Shown here: positions 1-4,684 of the stretch, in pieces | Layout of the letters: each line of letters starts with the position of its first letter | Position numbering within the stretch: position 1 is the stretch's first letter | NCBI GenBank assembly: GCA_902481695.1 | Contig: CABSXY010000125.1 | Location: forward strand, 1 to 5,577 | Source of the DNA: an uncultured Haemophilus sp. | GTDB lineage: Bacteria > Pseudomonadota > Gammaproteobacteria > Enterobacterales > Pasteurellaceae | Reading direction: 5' to 3' | Length of the DNA: 5,577 nucleotides | Notes under the pieces: model-generated | Told to the model about the DNA's origin: nothing | What the model saw: the letters and a program-made list of their open reading frames with translations, nothing else | Databases searched by the model: none | Translations under genes and position numbers: made by a program

Positions 1-219
1 GTATTGATTCCAAAAGATAACGTGAAAGATTTGGAAGAAATCCCAGATAACGTGAAAGAAAATCTTGCGATTCATGCGGTAGAAACCATTGATGAAGTGT
101 TAGGCTTAGCGTTAGAGAATCCACCAGAAGGCGTTGAGTTCGTGAAAGTGGAAACGAAAGCGAAAGCGAAAGCACCACGCCGTAAAGCTGCGACTAAAAC
201 AGCAAGAGCGGTCAATTAA
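1..219 (+). CDS. lon: ATP-dependent protease Lon, C-terminal end (partial, 5' end outside window)
   Basis: This is the last 72 codons of an ORF open from the first base of the window. Its start (VLIPKDNVKDLEEIPDNV) matches the end of the Lon protease domain, where E. coli has VLIPFENKRDLEEIPDNV. It continues through IHAVETIDEVLGLAL, the last helix of that domain. Lon is a cytoplasmic AAA+ serine protease that degrades misfolded and regulatory proteins; the ATPase domain and the catalytic Ser/Lys pair lie upstream of the window. E. coli Lon ends shortly after this helix. Here about 20 more residues follow, rich in Lys, Arg and Ala (ETKAKAKAPRRKAATKTARA). I recall that H. influenzae Lon is also longer than the E. 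coli protein, so the tail may be a family trait. Translation ends at TAA 217-219, followed by a terminator hairpin. The TTG at 4-6 is an internal codon, not a start. Confidence 0.95.
   Translation, partial: VLIPKDNVKDLEEIPDNVKENLAIHAVETIDEVLGLALENPPEGVEFVKVETKAKAKAPRRKAATKTARAVN
156..173 (+). repeat. Three tandem GAAAGC hexamers in the lon 3' end
   Basis: GAAAGC occurs three times in a row and encodes the Lys-Ala alternation in the basic tail of Lon. A unit of six bases keeps the reading frame, so copy-number change would lengthen or shorten the tail by two residues without breaking the gene. Three copies is short for a slippage hot spot. Confidence 0.6.
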
Positions 220-231
220 TGACTCATTTTT

Positions 232-256
232 AGGGCTTGTGAAAACAAGCCCTTTT
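232..256 (+). terminator. Rho-independent terminator after lon
   Basis: A perfect 9-bp stem (AGGGCTTGT 232-240 with ACAAGCCCT 245-253) closes a GAAA loop. It is followed by TTT, one G-A-C interruption and another TTTT. It starts 12 bases after the lon stop codon and ends 11-14 bases before the hemW start, so it occupies most of the intergenic gap and would also lie in the leader of any read-through transcript. Confidence 0.85.
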
Positions 257-267
257 GACTTTTAATT

Positions 268-1416
268 ATGCAAAAATTTCCCCCTCTTTCCCTTTATGTG
301 CATATTCCTTGGTGTGTGCAGAAATGCCCTTATTGTGATTTCAATTCGCATGCACAGAAAGGCACAATTCCTGAACAAGAATATGTGCAACATCTGATAG
401 CCGATCTTGAGGCAGATTTAGAGAAATATCAGGCTAGTATTCAACATCGTTCACTTCATTCAATTTTTATTGGTGGTGGCACGCCGAGTTTATTTTCAGC
501 GGAAAGTATCGAGTTGTTATTGGCAGAAATTCAACGTCGCATTCCTTTTTCAGAGAATATTGAAATCACCATGGAAGCCAATCCTGGCACTGTCGAAGCG
601 GAGCGTTTTAAAGGCTATGTGGATGCTGGCGTAACGCGTATTTCCATGGGCATCCAAAGTTTTAATGACGATAAATTACAACGTTTAGGGCGTATTCATA
701 ATGCAGCGGAAGCTAAAAGTGCGGTCAGTTTGGCGAAAGTTTCTGGGTTAAAAAGTTTCAATCTAGATTTAATGCACGGTTTGCCAAATCAAACACTTGA
801 GGAAGCCTTAGATGATTTACGACAAGCTATTAAGCTCGCACCACCACATCTTTCTTGGTATCAACTCACCATTGAACCCAACACCATGTTTGCTTACCGT
901 CCGCCTACATTGCCGGATGATGATGAGCTTTGGGATATTTTTGAGCAAGGTCACCAACTTTTAACCGAAGCCGGTTATCAGCAATATGAAACATCCGCTT
1001 ATGCGAAACCGGGCTTTCAGTGTCAGCATAATTTGAATTATTGGCGATTCGGTGATTATTTGGCGATAGGCTGTGGCGCACATGGAAAACTCACTTTCCC
1101 TAATGGTGATATTTTACGTTTTTCTAAAACGAAGCATCCAAAAGGGTATTTGCGAGGGGAGTACCTTTATGAAGAAAAAAACGTGGAAAAAAATGACCGC
1201 GCTTTTGAGTTTTTTATGAATCGCTTCCGCTTACTGGAAGCGGTGCCAAAACAAGAGTTTGAGCATTACACGGGGCTTTCGCAAAGTGCGGTCAAAAATC
1301 AAATTGATTTTGCCATTCAACAGAATTATATCGTCGAAACACGGGATTCTTGGCAAGTCACCGAACACGGGAAATTGTTCTTGAACGAGCTGTTAGCACT
1401 TTTTTTAGATGAATAA
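268..1416 (+). CDS. hemW: Radical-SAM heme chaperone HemW (HemN-like)
   Basis: The 382-residue product matches E. coli HemW (formerly YggW, about 378 residues) along its whole length. HemW binds heme and a [4Fe-4S] cluster and is thought to deliver heme to respiratory enzymes. It is often misannotated as oxygen-independent coproporphyrinogen III oxidase. Visible motifs: the cluster motif C16-x3-C20-x2-C23 followed by D24-F25 (the fourth Cys of true HemN is Phe here, the HemW signature); GGGTPS at 69-74 for SAM binding; MEANPGT at 102-108; and HNLNYW at 254-259 followed by GCGAHG, the HNxxYW heme-binding motif of HemW. The C-terminal HemN_C-type region ends TEHGKLFLNELL. The ATG at 268 gives an N terminus (MQKFPPLSLYVHIPW) colinear with E. 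coli HemW, so the start is well supported. No Shine-Dalgarno stands before it, because the lon terminator ends just upstream. Two perfect uptake signals lie inside the gene. Confidence 0.95.
   Translation: MQKFPPLSLYVHIPWCVQKCPYCDFNSHAQKGTIPEQEYVQHLIADLEADLEKYQASIQHRSLHSIFIGGGTPSLFSAESIELLLAEIQRRIPFSENIEITMEANPGTVEAERFKGYVDAGVTRISMGIQSFNDDKLQRLGRIHNAAEAKSAVSLAKVSGLKSFNLDLMHGLPNQTLEEALDDLRQAIKLAPPHLSWYQLTIEPNTMFAYRPPTLPDDDELWDIFEQGHQLLTEAGYQQYETSAYAKPGFQCQHNLNYWRFGDYLAIGCGAHGKLTFPNGDILRFSKTKHPKGYLRGEYLYEEKNVEKNDRAFEFFMNRFRLLEAVPKQEFEHYTGLSQSAVKNQIDFAIQQNYIVETRDSWQVTEHGKLFLNELLALFLDE
717..725 (+). other. DNA uptake signal sequence (Hin type) inside hemW
   Basis: Perfect AAGTGCGGT core followed by C. 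It encodes Lys-Ser-Ala-Val at about residues 150-153 of HemW. In the Haemophilus branch of the Pasteurellaceae this 9-mer is greatly over-represented and favours uptake of self DNA by competent cells. Confidence 0.9.
1284..1292 (+). other. DNA uptake signal sequence inside hemW
   Basis: Perfect AAGTGCGGT core followed by CAAAAA, within the AT-rich flank typical of the extended signal. It encodes Gln-Ser-Ala-Val near residues 339-342 of HemW. A one-mismatch relative (ACCGCGCTT) lies at 1196-1204 and was not scored. Confidence 0.9.
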
Positions 1417-1449
1417 AATTTTTTCATCATCACGAATAAATTTTTACAC

Positions 1450-1478
1450 TTGTTTATTTAATAGTGTCGTATTAAAGT
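1450..1478 (+). promoter_or_regulatory. Possible sigma-70 promoter for rpiA-serA
   Basis: TTGTTT (1450-1455) and TAAAGT (1473-1478) are separated by 17 bases. Both hexamers are imperfect (3/6 and 4/6 to consensus), so this is a tentative choice within an AT-rich gap. A start site near 1485 would fall inside the PurR-like operator, a geometry that suits repression. No convincing terminator separates hemW from this gap, so some read-through from hemW is also possible. Confidence 0.3.
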
Positions 1479-1479
1479 A

Positions 1480-1495
1480 AAGCAAACGTTTACGT
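1480..1495 (+). promoter_or_regulatory. PurR-like operator upstream of rpiA
   Basis: AAGCAAACGTTTACGT matches 14 of 16 bases of the E. coli PurR operator form ACGCAAACGTTTTCGT, including the central GCAAACGTTT. LacI-family repressors with this CG centre include PurR and RbsR. PurR fits best by sequence and by function, since RpiA interconverts ribulose 5-phosphate with ribose 5-phosphate, the PRPP precursor, and SerA leads to glycine and one-carbon units. The site is 30 bases before the rpiA start codon. That it is bound, and by PurR, is inference. Confidence 0.55.
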
Positions 1496-1525
1496 TGTTA
1501 TCCACGATTTAAAAGGGAGAGAAAA

Positions 1526-2185
1526 ATGGACCAATTAGAAATGAAAAAATTAGCGGCACGTGCGGCGTTAAAATATGTTAAGCCCGAGACCATTGTTGGC
1601 GTGGGAAGTGGTTCAACAGTGAATTGTTTTATTGAAGCCTTAGGTGAATTAAAAGATCAAATTCAAGGCGCGGTAGCGGCATCTAAAGCCTCAGAAGAAT
1701 TATTGCGTAAACAGGGCATTGAAGTGTTTAGTGCTAACGATGTATCCAGTTTAGATATTTATGTGGATGGCGCAGATGAAATCAATCCACAAAAAATGAT
1801 GATCAAAGGCGGCGGTGCGGCACTGACTCGCGAAAAAATTGTGGCCGCTTTAGCGAAAAAATTTATTTGTATCGTGGATTCTAGTAAACAAGTGGATGTG
1901 TTAGGTAGCACATTCCCATTGCCAGTAGAAGTGATTCCAATGGCACGTTCACAAGTTGGTCGTAAATTAGTTTCTCTTGGTGGCGCCCCAGAATATCGTG
2001 AAGGCGTGGTGACTGATAACGGCAACGTGATTTTAGATGTACATAACTTCGCAATTTTAAATCCAGTGGAAATGGAAAAAGAATTGAATAATGTCGCGGG
2101 TGTGGTAACAAATGGTATTTTTGCCTTACGTGGGGCGGATATTGTGATTGTCGGTACACCAGACGGCGCAAAAATTATTGATTAA
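1526..2185 (+). CDS. rpiA: Ribose-5-phosphate isomerase A
   Basis: RpiA interconverts ribulose 5-phosphate and ribose 5-phosphate in the non-oxidative pentose phosphate pathway, in the cytoplasm. The 219-residue length equals that of E. coli RpiA. Visible features are the phosphate-binding loop VGSGST (26-31), AASKASEE (51-58), DGADEI (81-86) and KGGGAALTREK (94-104). Asp81, Asp84, Lys94 and Glu103 fall exactly at the E. coli active-site positions, with Glu103 as the catalytic base. The start is supported by an AGGGAGA Shine-Dalgarno at 1514-1520, six bases before the ATG, and by alignment. serA follows after 19 bases, so the two are probably co-transcribed. The upstream gap carries a PurR-like operator. 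Nothing is missing or broken. Confidence 0.97.
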   Translation: MDQLEMKKLAARAALKYVKPETIVGVGSGSTVNCFIEALGELKDQIQGAVAASKASEELLRKQGIEVFSANDVSSLDIYVDGADEINPQKMMIKGGGAALTREKIVAALAKKFICIVDSSKQVDVLGSTFPLPVEVIPMARSQVGRKLVSLGGAPEYREGVVTDNGNVILDVHNFAILNPVEMEKELNNVAGVVTNGIFALRGADIVIVGTPDGAKIID

Positions 2186-2204
2186 TAAAAATAAGGAAGC
2201 AAAC

Positions 2205-3437
2205 ATGACAAACAAAGTCTCACTCGACAAATCAAAAATTAAATTTGTGCTATTAGAGGGCGTGCACCAAAGTGCATTAGATACCTTACATGCGGCGGGC
2301 TACACCAACATTGACTTTTACAAAAAAGCTTTAGATGGTGATGAGCTAAAAGAAGCGATTAAAGATGCCCATTTTATCGGCTTACGTTCGCGTACCCAAT
2401 TAACTGCTGAAATGATTGAAGCTGCACCGAAGCTTATTGCTATTGGCTGTTTCTGTATCGGTACCAACCAAGTGGATCTTAATGCAGCAAAAATGCGTGG
2501 GATTCCAGTATTTAATGCACCGTTTTCTAATACACGTTCTGTGGCTGAATTAGTGTTGGGTGAGATTTTGCTCTTAATGCGCAATATTCCTCAAGCGAAT
2601 GCAGATGTGCATCGTGGTTTATGGAATAAATCGGCAGTGGGTTCTCATGAAGTGCGTGGAAAAAAATTAGGTATCGTGGGTTACGGCCATATCGGTTCGC
2701 AATTAAGTATTATTGCGGAATCTCTAGGGATGGAAGTATATTTCTACGATATTGAAAATAAATTGCCATTGGGTAATGCAAAACAATTACACACACTTGA
2801 AGAGTTATTGGGTTCTTGTGATGTGATTTCGCTTCATGTACCAGATTTACCTTCAACTCGTAATTTAATGAGTGCTGAACGTATTGCACAATTAAAACAA
2901 GATTCTATTTTGATCAATGCAGCACGTGGTACGGTAGTGGATATTGATGCTTTAGCAGCTGCACTTGAACAAGGTAAAATCCGTGGTGCGGCGATTGACG
3001 TATTCCCTGTTGAGCCTGCTTCAATCAATGAAGAGTTTGTTTCTCCACTACGTAAATTTGATAATGTGATCTTAACCCCGCATATTGGTGGTTCGACTGC
3101 GGAAGCACAAGAAAACATTGGTTTTGAAGTGGCGGGTAAATTTGTGAAATATTCAGATAACGGTTCAACCCTTTCTTCTGTTAATTTCCCTGAAGTATCC
3201 TTGCCAGAACACGTTGGTACAAAACGTTTACTTCATATTCACGAAAACCGTCCTGGTGTATTAAACAAATTGAACCAAATTTTCGTTGAAGCTAATCTCA
3301 ATATTGCAGCACAATATTTACAAACTGATCCGAAAATTGGTTATGTGGTTGTGGATGTTGAAACAGATGATGCATCACCATTATTAGCGAAACTTCGTGA
3401 GATTGAAGGCACAATCAAAGCGCGTGTGTTGTATTAA
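2205..3437 (+). CDS. serA: D-3-phosphoglycerate dehydrogenase
   Basis: SerA oxidises 3-phosphoglycerate to 3-phosphohydroxypyruvate with NAD+, the first step of serine synthesis. Starting at ATG 2205, the protein has 410 residues, the same as E. coli SerA, and begins MTNKVSLDKSKIKF against MAKVSLEKDKIKF. An AAGGAAG Shine-Dalgarno at 2193-2199 confirms this start; the in-frame GTG at 2148 would add 19 residues overlapping rpiA and is rejected. Order of domains: split substrate-binding domain (about 1-107 and 296-336), nucleotide-binding domain with GYGHIG at 159-164 and Asp182 after the second strand, and a C-terminal ACT domain (about 340-410). Arg241, Glu270 and His293 are the catalytic set of the family. 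His346, Asn348 and Asn366 fall where E. coli SerA binds the inhibitor serine, so feedback inhibition is probably retained. Confidence 0.97.
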   Translation: MTNKVSLDKSKIKFVLLEGVHQSALDTLHAAGYTNIDFYKKALDGDELKEAIKDAHFIGLRSRTQLTAEMIEAAPKLIAIGCFCIGTNQVDLNAAKMRGIPVFNAPFSNTRSVAELVLGEILLLMRNIPQANADVHRGLWNKSAVGSHEVRGKKLGIVGYGHIGSQLSIIAESLGMEVYFYDIENKLPLGNAKQLHTLEELLGSCDVISLHVPDLPSTRNLMSAERIAQLKQDSILINAARGTVVDIDALAAALEQGKIRGAAIDVFPVEPASINEEFVSPLRKFDNVILTPHIGGSTAEAQENIGFEVAGKFVKYSDNGSTLSSVNFPEVSLPEHVGTKRLLHIHENRPGVLNKLNQIFVEANLNIAAQYLQTDPKIGYVVVDVETDDASPLLAKLREIEGTIKARVLY

Positions 3438-3460
3438 TTTGAAAAATTAAGCAAAAATTG

Positions 3461-3469
3461 ACCGCACTT
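3461..3469 (-). other. DNA uptake signal sequence between serA and hybE
   Basis: Perfect ACCGCACTT, the complement of AAGTGCGGT, 24 bases after the serA stop. It is a single copy and does not form an inverted pair; the terminator hairpin just downstream is made from unrelated sequence. Confidence 0.9.
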
Positions 3470-3486
3470 TGTGTGGGATGGAAAGC

Positions 3487-3525
3487 AAAATGGGCAAAGT
3501 AAGTTATTTTACTTTGCCCATTTTT
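3487..3525. terminator. Bidirectional terminator between convergent serA and hybE
   Basis: A perfect 16-bp stem pairs 3487-3502 (AAAATGGGCAAAGTAA) with 3509-3524 around a six-base loop. Read on +, the right arm ends in five T followed by ATT. Read on -, the arm ends in four T followed by GC. It lies 50 bases after the serA stop and 23 bases beyond the hybE stop, so it can serve both convergent units. Confidence 0.88.
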
Positions 3526-3547
3526 ATTAACTGTTTGCAGATAACAT

Positions 3548-4057
3548 TTATTTGATCATGGCCTTAAATAGATTACGGCGATCAGAATTAAATGTCGGCT
3601 GTGCGGTTGGGATGGATAAAACCATACGCAAACAATCTTGTGTGAGTTGAACCGCTTGCTCGTTAGTCAGATTTGGGTCGAGTGGTGAATGTAAGGAGCA
3701 ACTTAAATATTGCGGTACATTTTCAAGACTACTAACGGTGAAAGTGAGTGCTTTGTAAGGCAGTTGTACAGTGAGTTTATCACCTAATTCACGTGGTTCC
3801 CATTGTTGTTGAGGGCCAGGTAGAATCACCACACTCATCATCCATGGTGTTAATACGGTGCCGATCCATTGATCTTCAAATAAAACAAATTTAGGACAGA
3901 AACACTCGATGCCTTTGTGATAAAAAGGAAGATCTTGCATTTCAGGTACAATGTTTTGCATTTCGGCAAGGAAAATCTCCGTTGGGTTTTCTTCAAAGCC
4001 AGAAACAGAGTTTAAAAGTGCGGTCGAATTTTCAGGTGTTTTTTCGTGTCGATACAT
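3548..4057 (-). CDS. hybE: Hydrogenase-2 assembly chaperone HybE
   Basis: HybE belongs to the HybE/HupJ family of [NiFe]-hydrogenase assembly chaperones. In E. coli it interacts with hydrogenase-2 components and helps delay Tat export of the small subunit until assembly is complete. The 169-residue product aligns with E. coli HybE (162) through FVLFEDQWIGTVLTPWM (57-73), VVILPGP (76-82), LPYKALTFTV (99-108) and QYLSCSLHSPL (116-126), and has no signal peptide or membrane segment. The chosen ATG (4057) adds about 13 residues before the first matching Gly-Phe. No Shine-Dalgarno precedes it and there is no later ATG before the conserved part, so the exact start is less certain than the identity. 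An uptake signal encodes residues in this N-terminal extension. The gene is separated from hybD by 147 bases that hold a repeat element, and it appears to be the last gene of the operon. Confidence 0.92.
   Translation of the reverse strand: MYRHEKTPENSTALLNSVSGFEENPTEIFLAEMQNIVPEMQDLPFYHKGIECFCPKFVLFEDQWIGTVLTPWMMSVVILPGPQQQWEPRELGDKLTVQLPYKALTFTVSSLENVPQYLSCSLHSPLDPNLTNEQAVQLTQDCLRMVLSIPTAQPTFNSDRRNLFKAMIK
4016..4024 (+). other. DNA uptake signal sequence inside the hybE 5' end
   Basis: Perfect AAGTGCGGT core with AAA before it and CGAATTTT after it, close to the extended signal. On the coding strand it reads Thr-Ala-Leu at residues 12-14 of HybE, in the part that has no counterpart in the E. 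coli protein. Confidence 0.9.
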
Positions 4058-4081
4058 GGTTTATTTTTCAATATTAATAAT

Positions 4082-4090
4082 ATTAAAGCA
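4082..4090 (-). promoter_or_regulatory. Possible extended -10 promoter for hybE
   Basis: On the minus strand TGCTTTAAT reads as an extended -10 element (TG, one base, then TTTAAT, 5/6 to TATAAT), 24 bases upstream of the hybE ATG. No good -35 lies 17 bases further up. It is offered because the repeat between hybD and hybE may weaken read-through. AT-rich sequence makes chance matches likely. Confidence 0.22.
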
Positions 4091-4114
4091 TAGCAGGCGA
4101 AATCTTAAAGAAAG

Positions 4115-4216
4115 TTCCCCTCTTTCGTAAAGAGGGGTTAGGGGAGATTTAACACTAGTCTCGATTAATTAAGTCAAATCTCCCCCCCCCCTGGTTCCTC
4201 TTTTCTAAAGAGGGAA
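4115..4216. repeat. Composite inverted-repeat element between hybD and hybE (MITE-like)
   Basis: Three nested palindromes make up about 100 bases. The left hairpin pairs CCCCTCTTT (4117-4125) with AAAGAGGGG (4129-4137). GGGGAGATTT (4141-4150) pairs with AAATCTCCCC (4176-4185) around a 25-base core containing ACTAGT and TTAATTAA. The right hairpin pairs CCTCTTT (4197-4203) with AAAGAGG (4207-4213). The arms 4115-4150 and 4176-4216 are thus imperfect inverted copies of each other, differing mainly in the length of a C run (ten C at 4182-4191). This is the structure of a small non-autonomous repeat. I recall similar AAATCTCCCC...CCTCTTT...AAAGAGG units scattered between genes in Pasteurellaceae and other gammaproteobacteria, but copy number here is unknown. 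No ORF of note lies within it. The right arm overlaps the end of hybD. Confidence 0.75.
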
Positions 4217-4684
4217 ATCTAGAGTTAAGCCGTATTCCTTAATGACTTGATTTAACGTTTCAAAAACCTTTGGCAACACGTTTTTTATCGTTTCCGTTAA
4301 ACCAATTCCAGATTCTAGCGATTCTGGTTGGATGCCGATGAGACAAAGGTGTTTTGGGAATTCGTCCGTTAATTTCATTGCAGAAAGTACATCACAAATG
4401 CCGAGTTGGTGTGGCGAAATTTTGCGAGAGAAAAAAGTGGGTACTTGCTCATCATGTAACACGACAATCTCACCTGGCTGTTTGTTAGCAAGCACGGCAT
4501 CGACAATAATCAAATGCTCGCGATTTGCCATCGCATCCAGTAATTCCATGCCACAAGTACCACCATCGATGATGTCAAAGTGCGGTTGAATTTCAGGGCG
4601 CTTTTCAAGCTCCTGCACCACGCGCACACCTACACCTTCATCGCTTAACAAAATATTGCCGACGCCAAGAATTAACGGCTTCAT
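4205..4684 (-). CDS. hybD: Hydrogenase-2 maturation endopeptidase HybD
   Basis: HybD is the cytoplasmic protease that removes the C-terminal peptide of the HybC precursor once nickel is in the active site. The 159-residue product aligns with E. coli HybD (164): LGVGNILLSDEGVGVR (6-21), DGGTCGMELL (40-49), LIIVDAV (58-64) and KISPHQLG (88-95). Glu16, Asp62 and His92 correspond to the three nickel-sensing ligands of E. coli HybD (Glu16, Asp62, His93). The start ATG overlaps the hybC TAA by one base, and a GAAGGTG Shine-Dalgarno lies five bases before it inside hybC, so translation is probably coupled to that of the substrate. The last codons (Asp-Phe-Pro-Leu) and the TAG stop lie in the right hairpin of the adjacent repeat, which has probably replaced the ancestral C terminus. 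All catalytic parts precede that point. Confidence 0.96.
   Translation of the reverse strand: MKPLILGVGNILLSDEGVGVRVVQELEKRPEIQPHFDIIDGGTCGMELLDAMANREHLIIVDAVLANKQPGEIVVLHDEQVPTFFSRKISPHQLGICDVLSAMKLTDEFPKHLCLIGIQPESLESGIGLTETIKNVLPKVFETLNQVIKEYGLTLDFPL
4578..4586 (+). other. DNA uptake signal sequence inside hybD
   Basis: Perfect AAGTGCGGT core followed by TGAATTT. On the coding strand it falls in the stretch Gln-Pro-His-Phe at residues 33-36 of HybD, a variable part of the protein away from the metal ligands. Confidence 0.9.

Noticed and set aside
1196..1204. ACCGCGCTT in hemW as a sixth uptake signal
   Set aside because: It has one mismatch inside the core, where the consensus tolerates little change; counted only as degenerate.
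268..1416. Annotation as oxygen-independent coproporphyrinogen III oxidase HemN
   Set aside because: The length is about 380 rather than about 455 residues, the fourth Cys of the HemN motif is Phe, and the HNxxYW heme-binding motif is present; all point to HemW.
1408..1428. Possible hairpin at the hemW stop (GATGAA with TTCATC)
   Set aside because: The stem is short and A/T-rich with an internal mismatch, and no T run follows it, so it is not a convincing terminator.
1498..1506. DnaA-box-like 9-mer TTATCCACG before rpiA (8/9 to TTATCCACA)
   Set aside because: A single one-mismatch copy in an AT-rich gap, with no cluster of boxes and no origin-type genes nearby.
2148..2204. GTG start giving a 429-residue SerA
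   Set aside because: It overlaps rpiA, has no ribosome site, and adds 19 residues unlike any SerA. ATG 2205 has a good Shine-Dalgarno and gives the standard 410 residues.
1759..3118. Open frames on - inside rpiA and serA
   Set aside because: They are antisense shadows of conserved genes, with no recognisable domains or translation signals.
4070..4084. AT-only repeated AATATT motif before hybE as an operator
   Set aside because: It matches no known regulator such as FNR or NarL, and in an AT-rich gap such symmetry is expected by chance.
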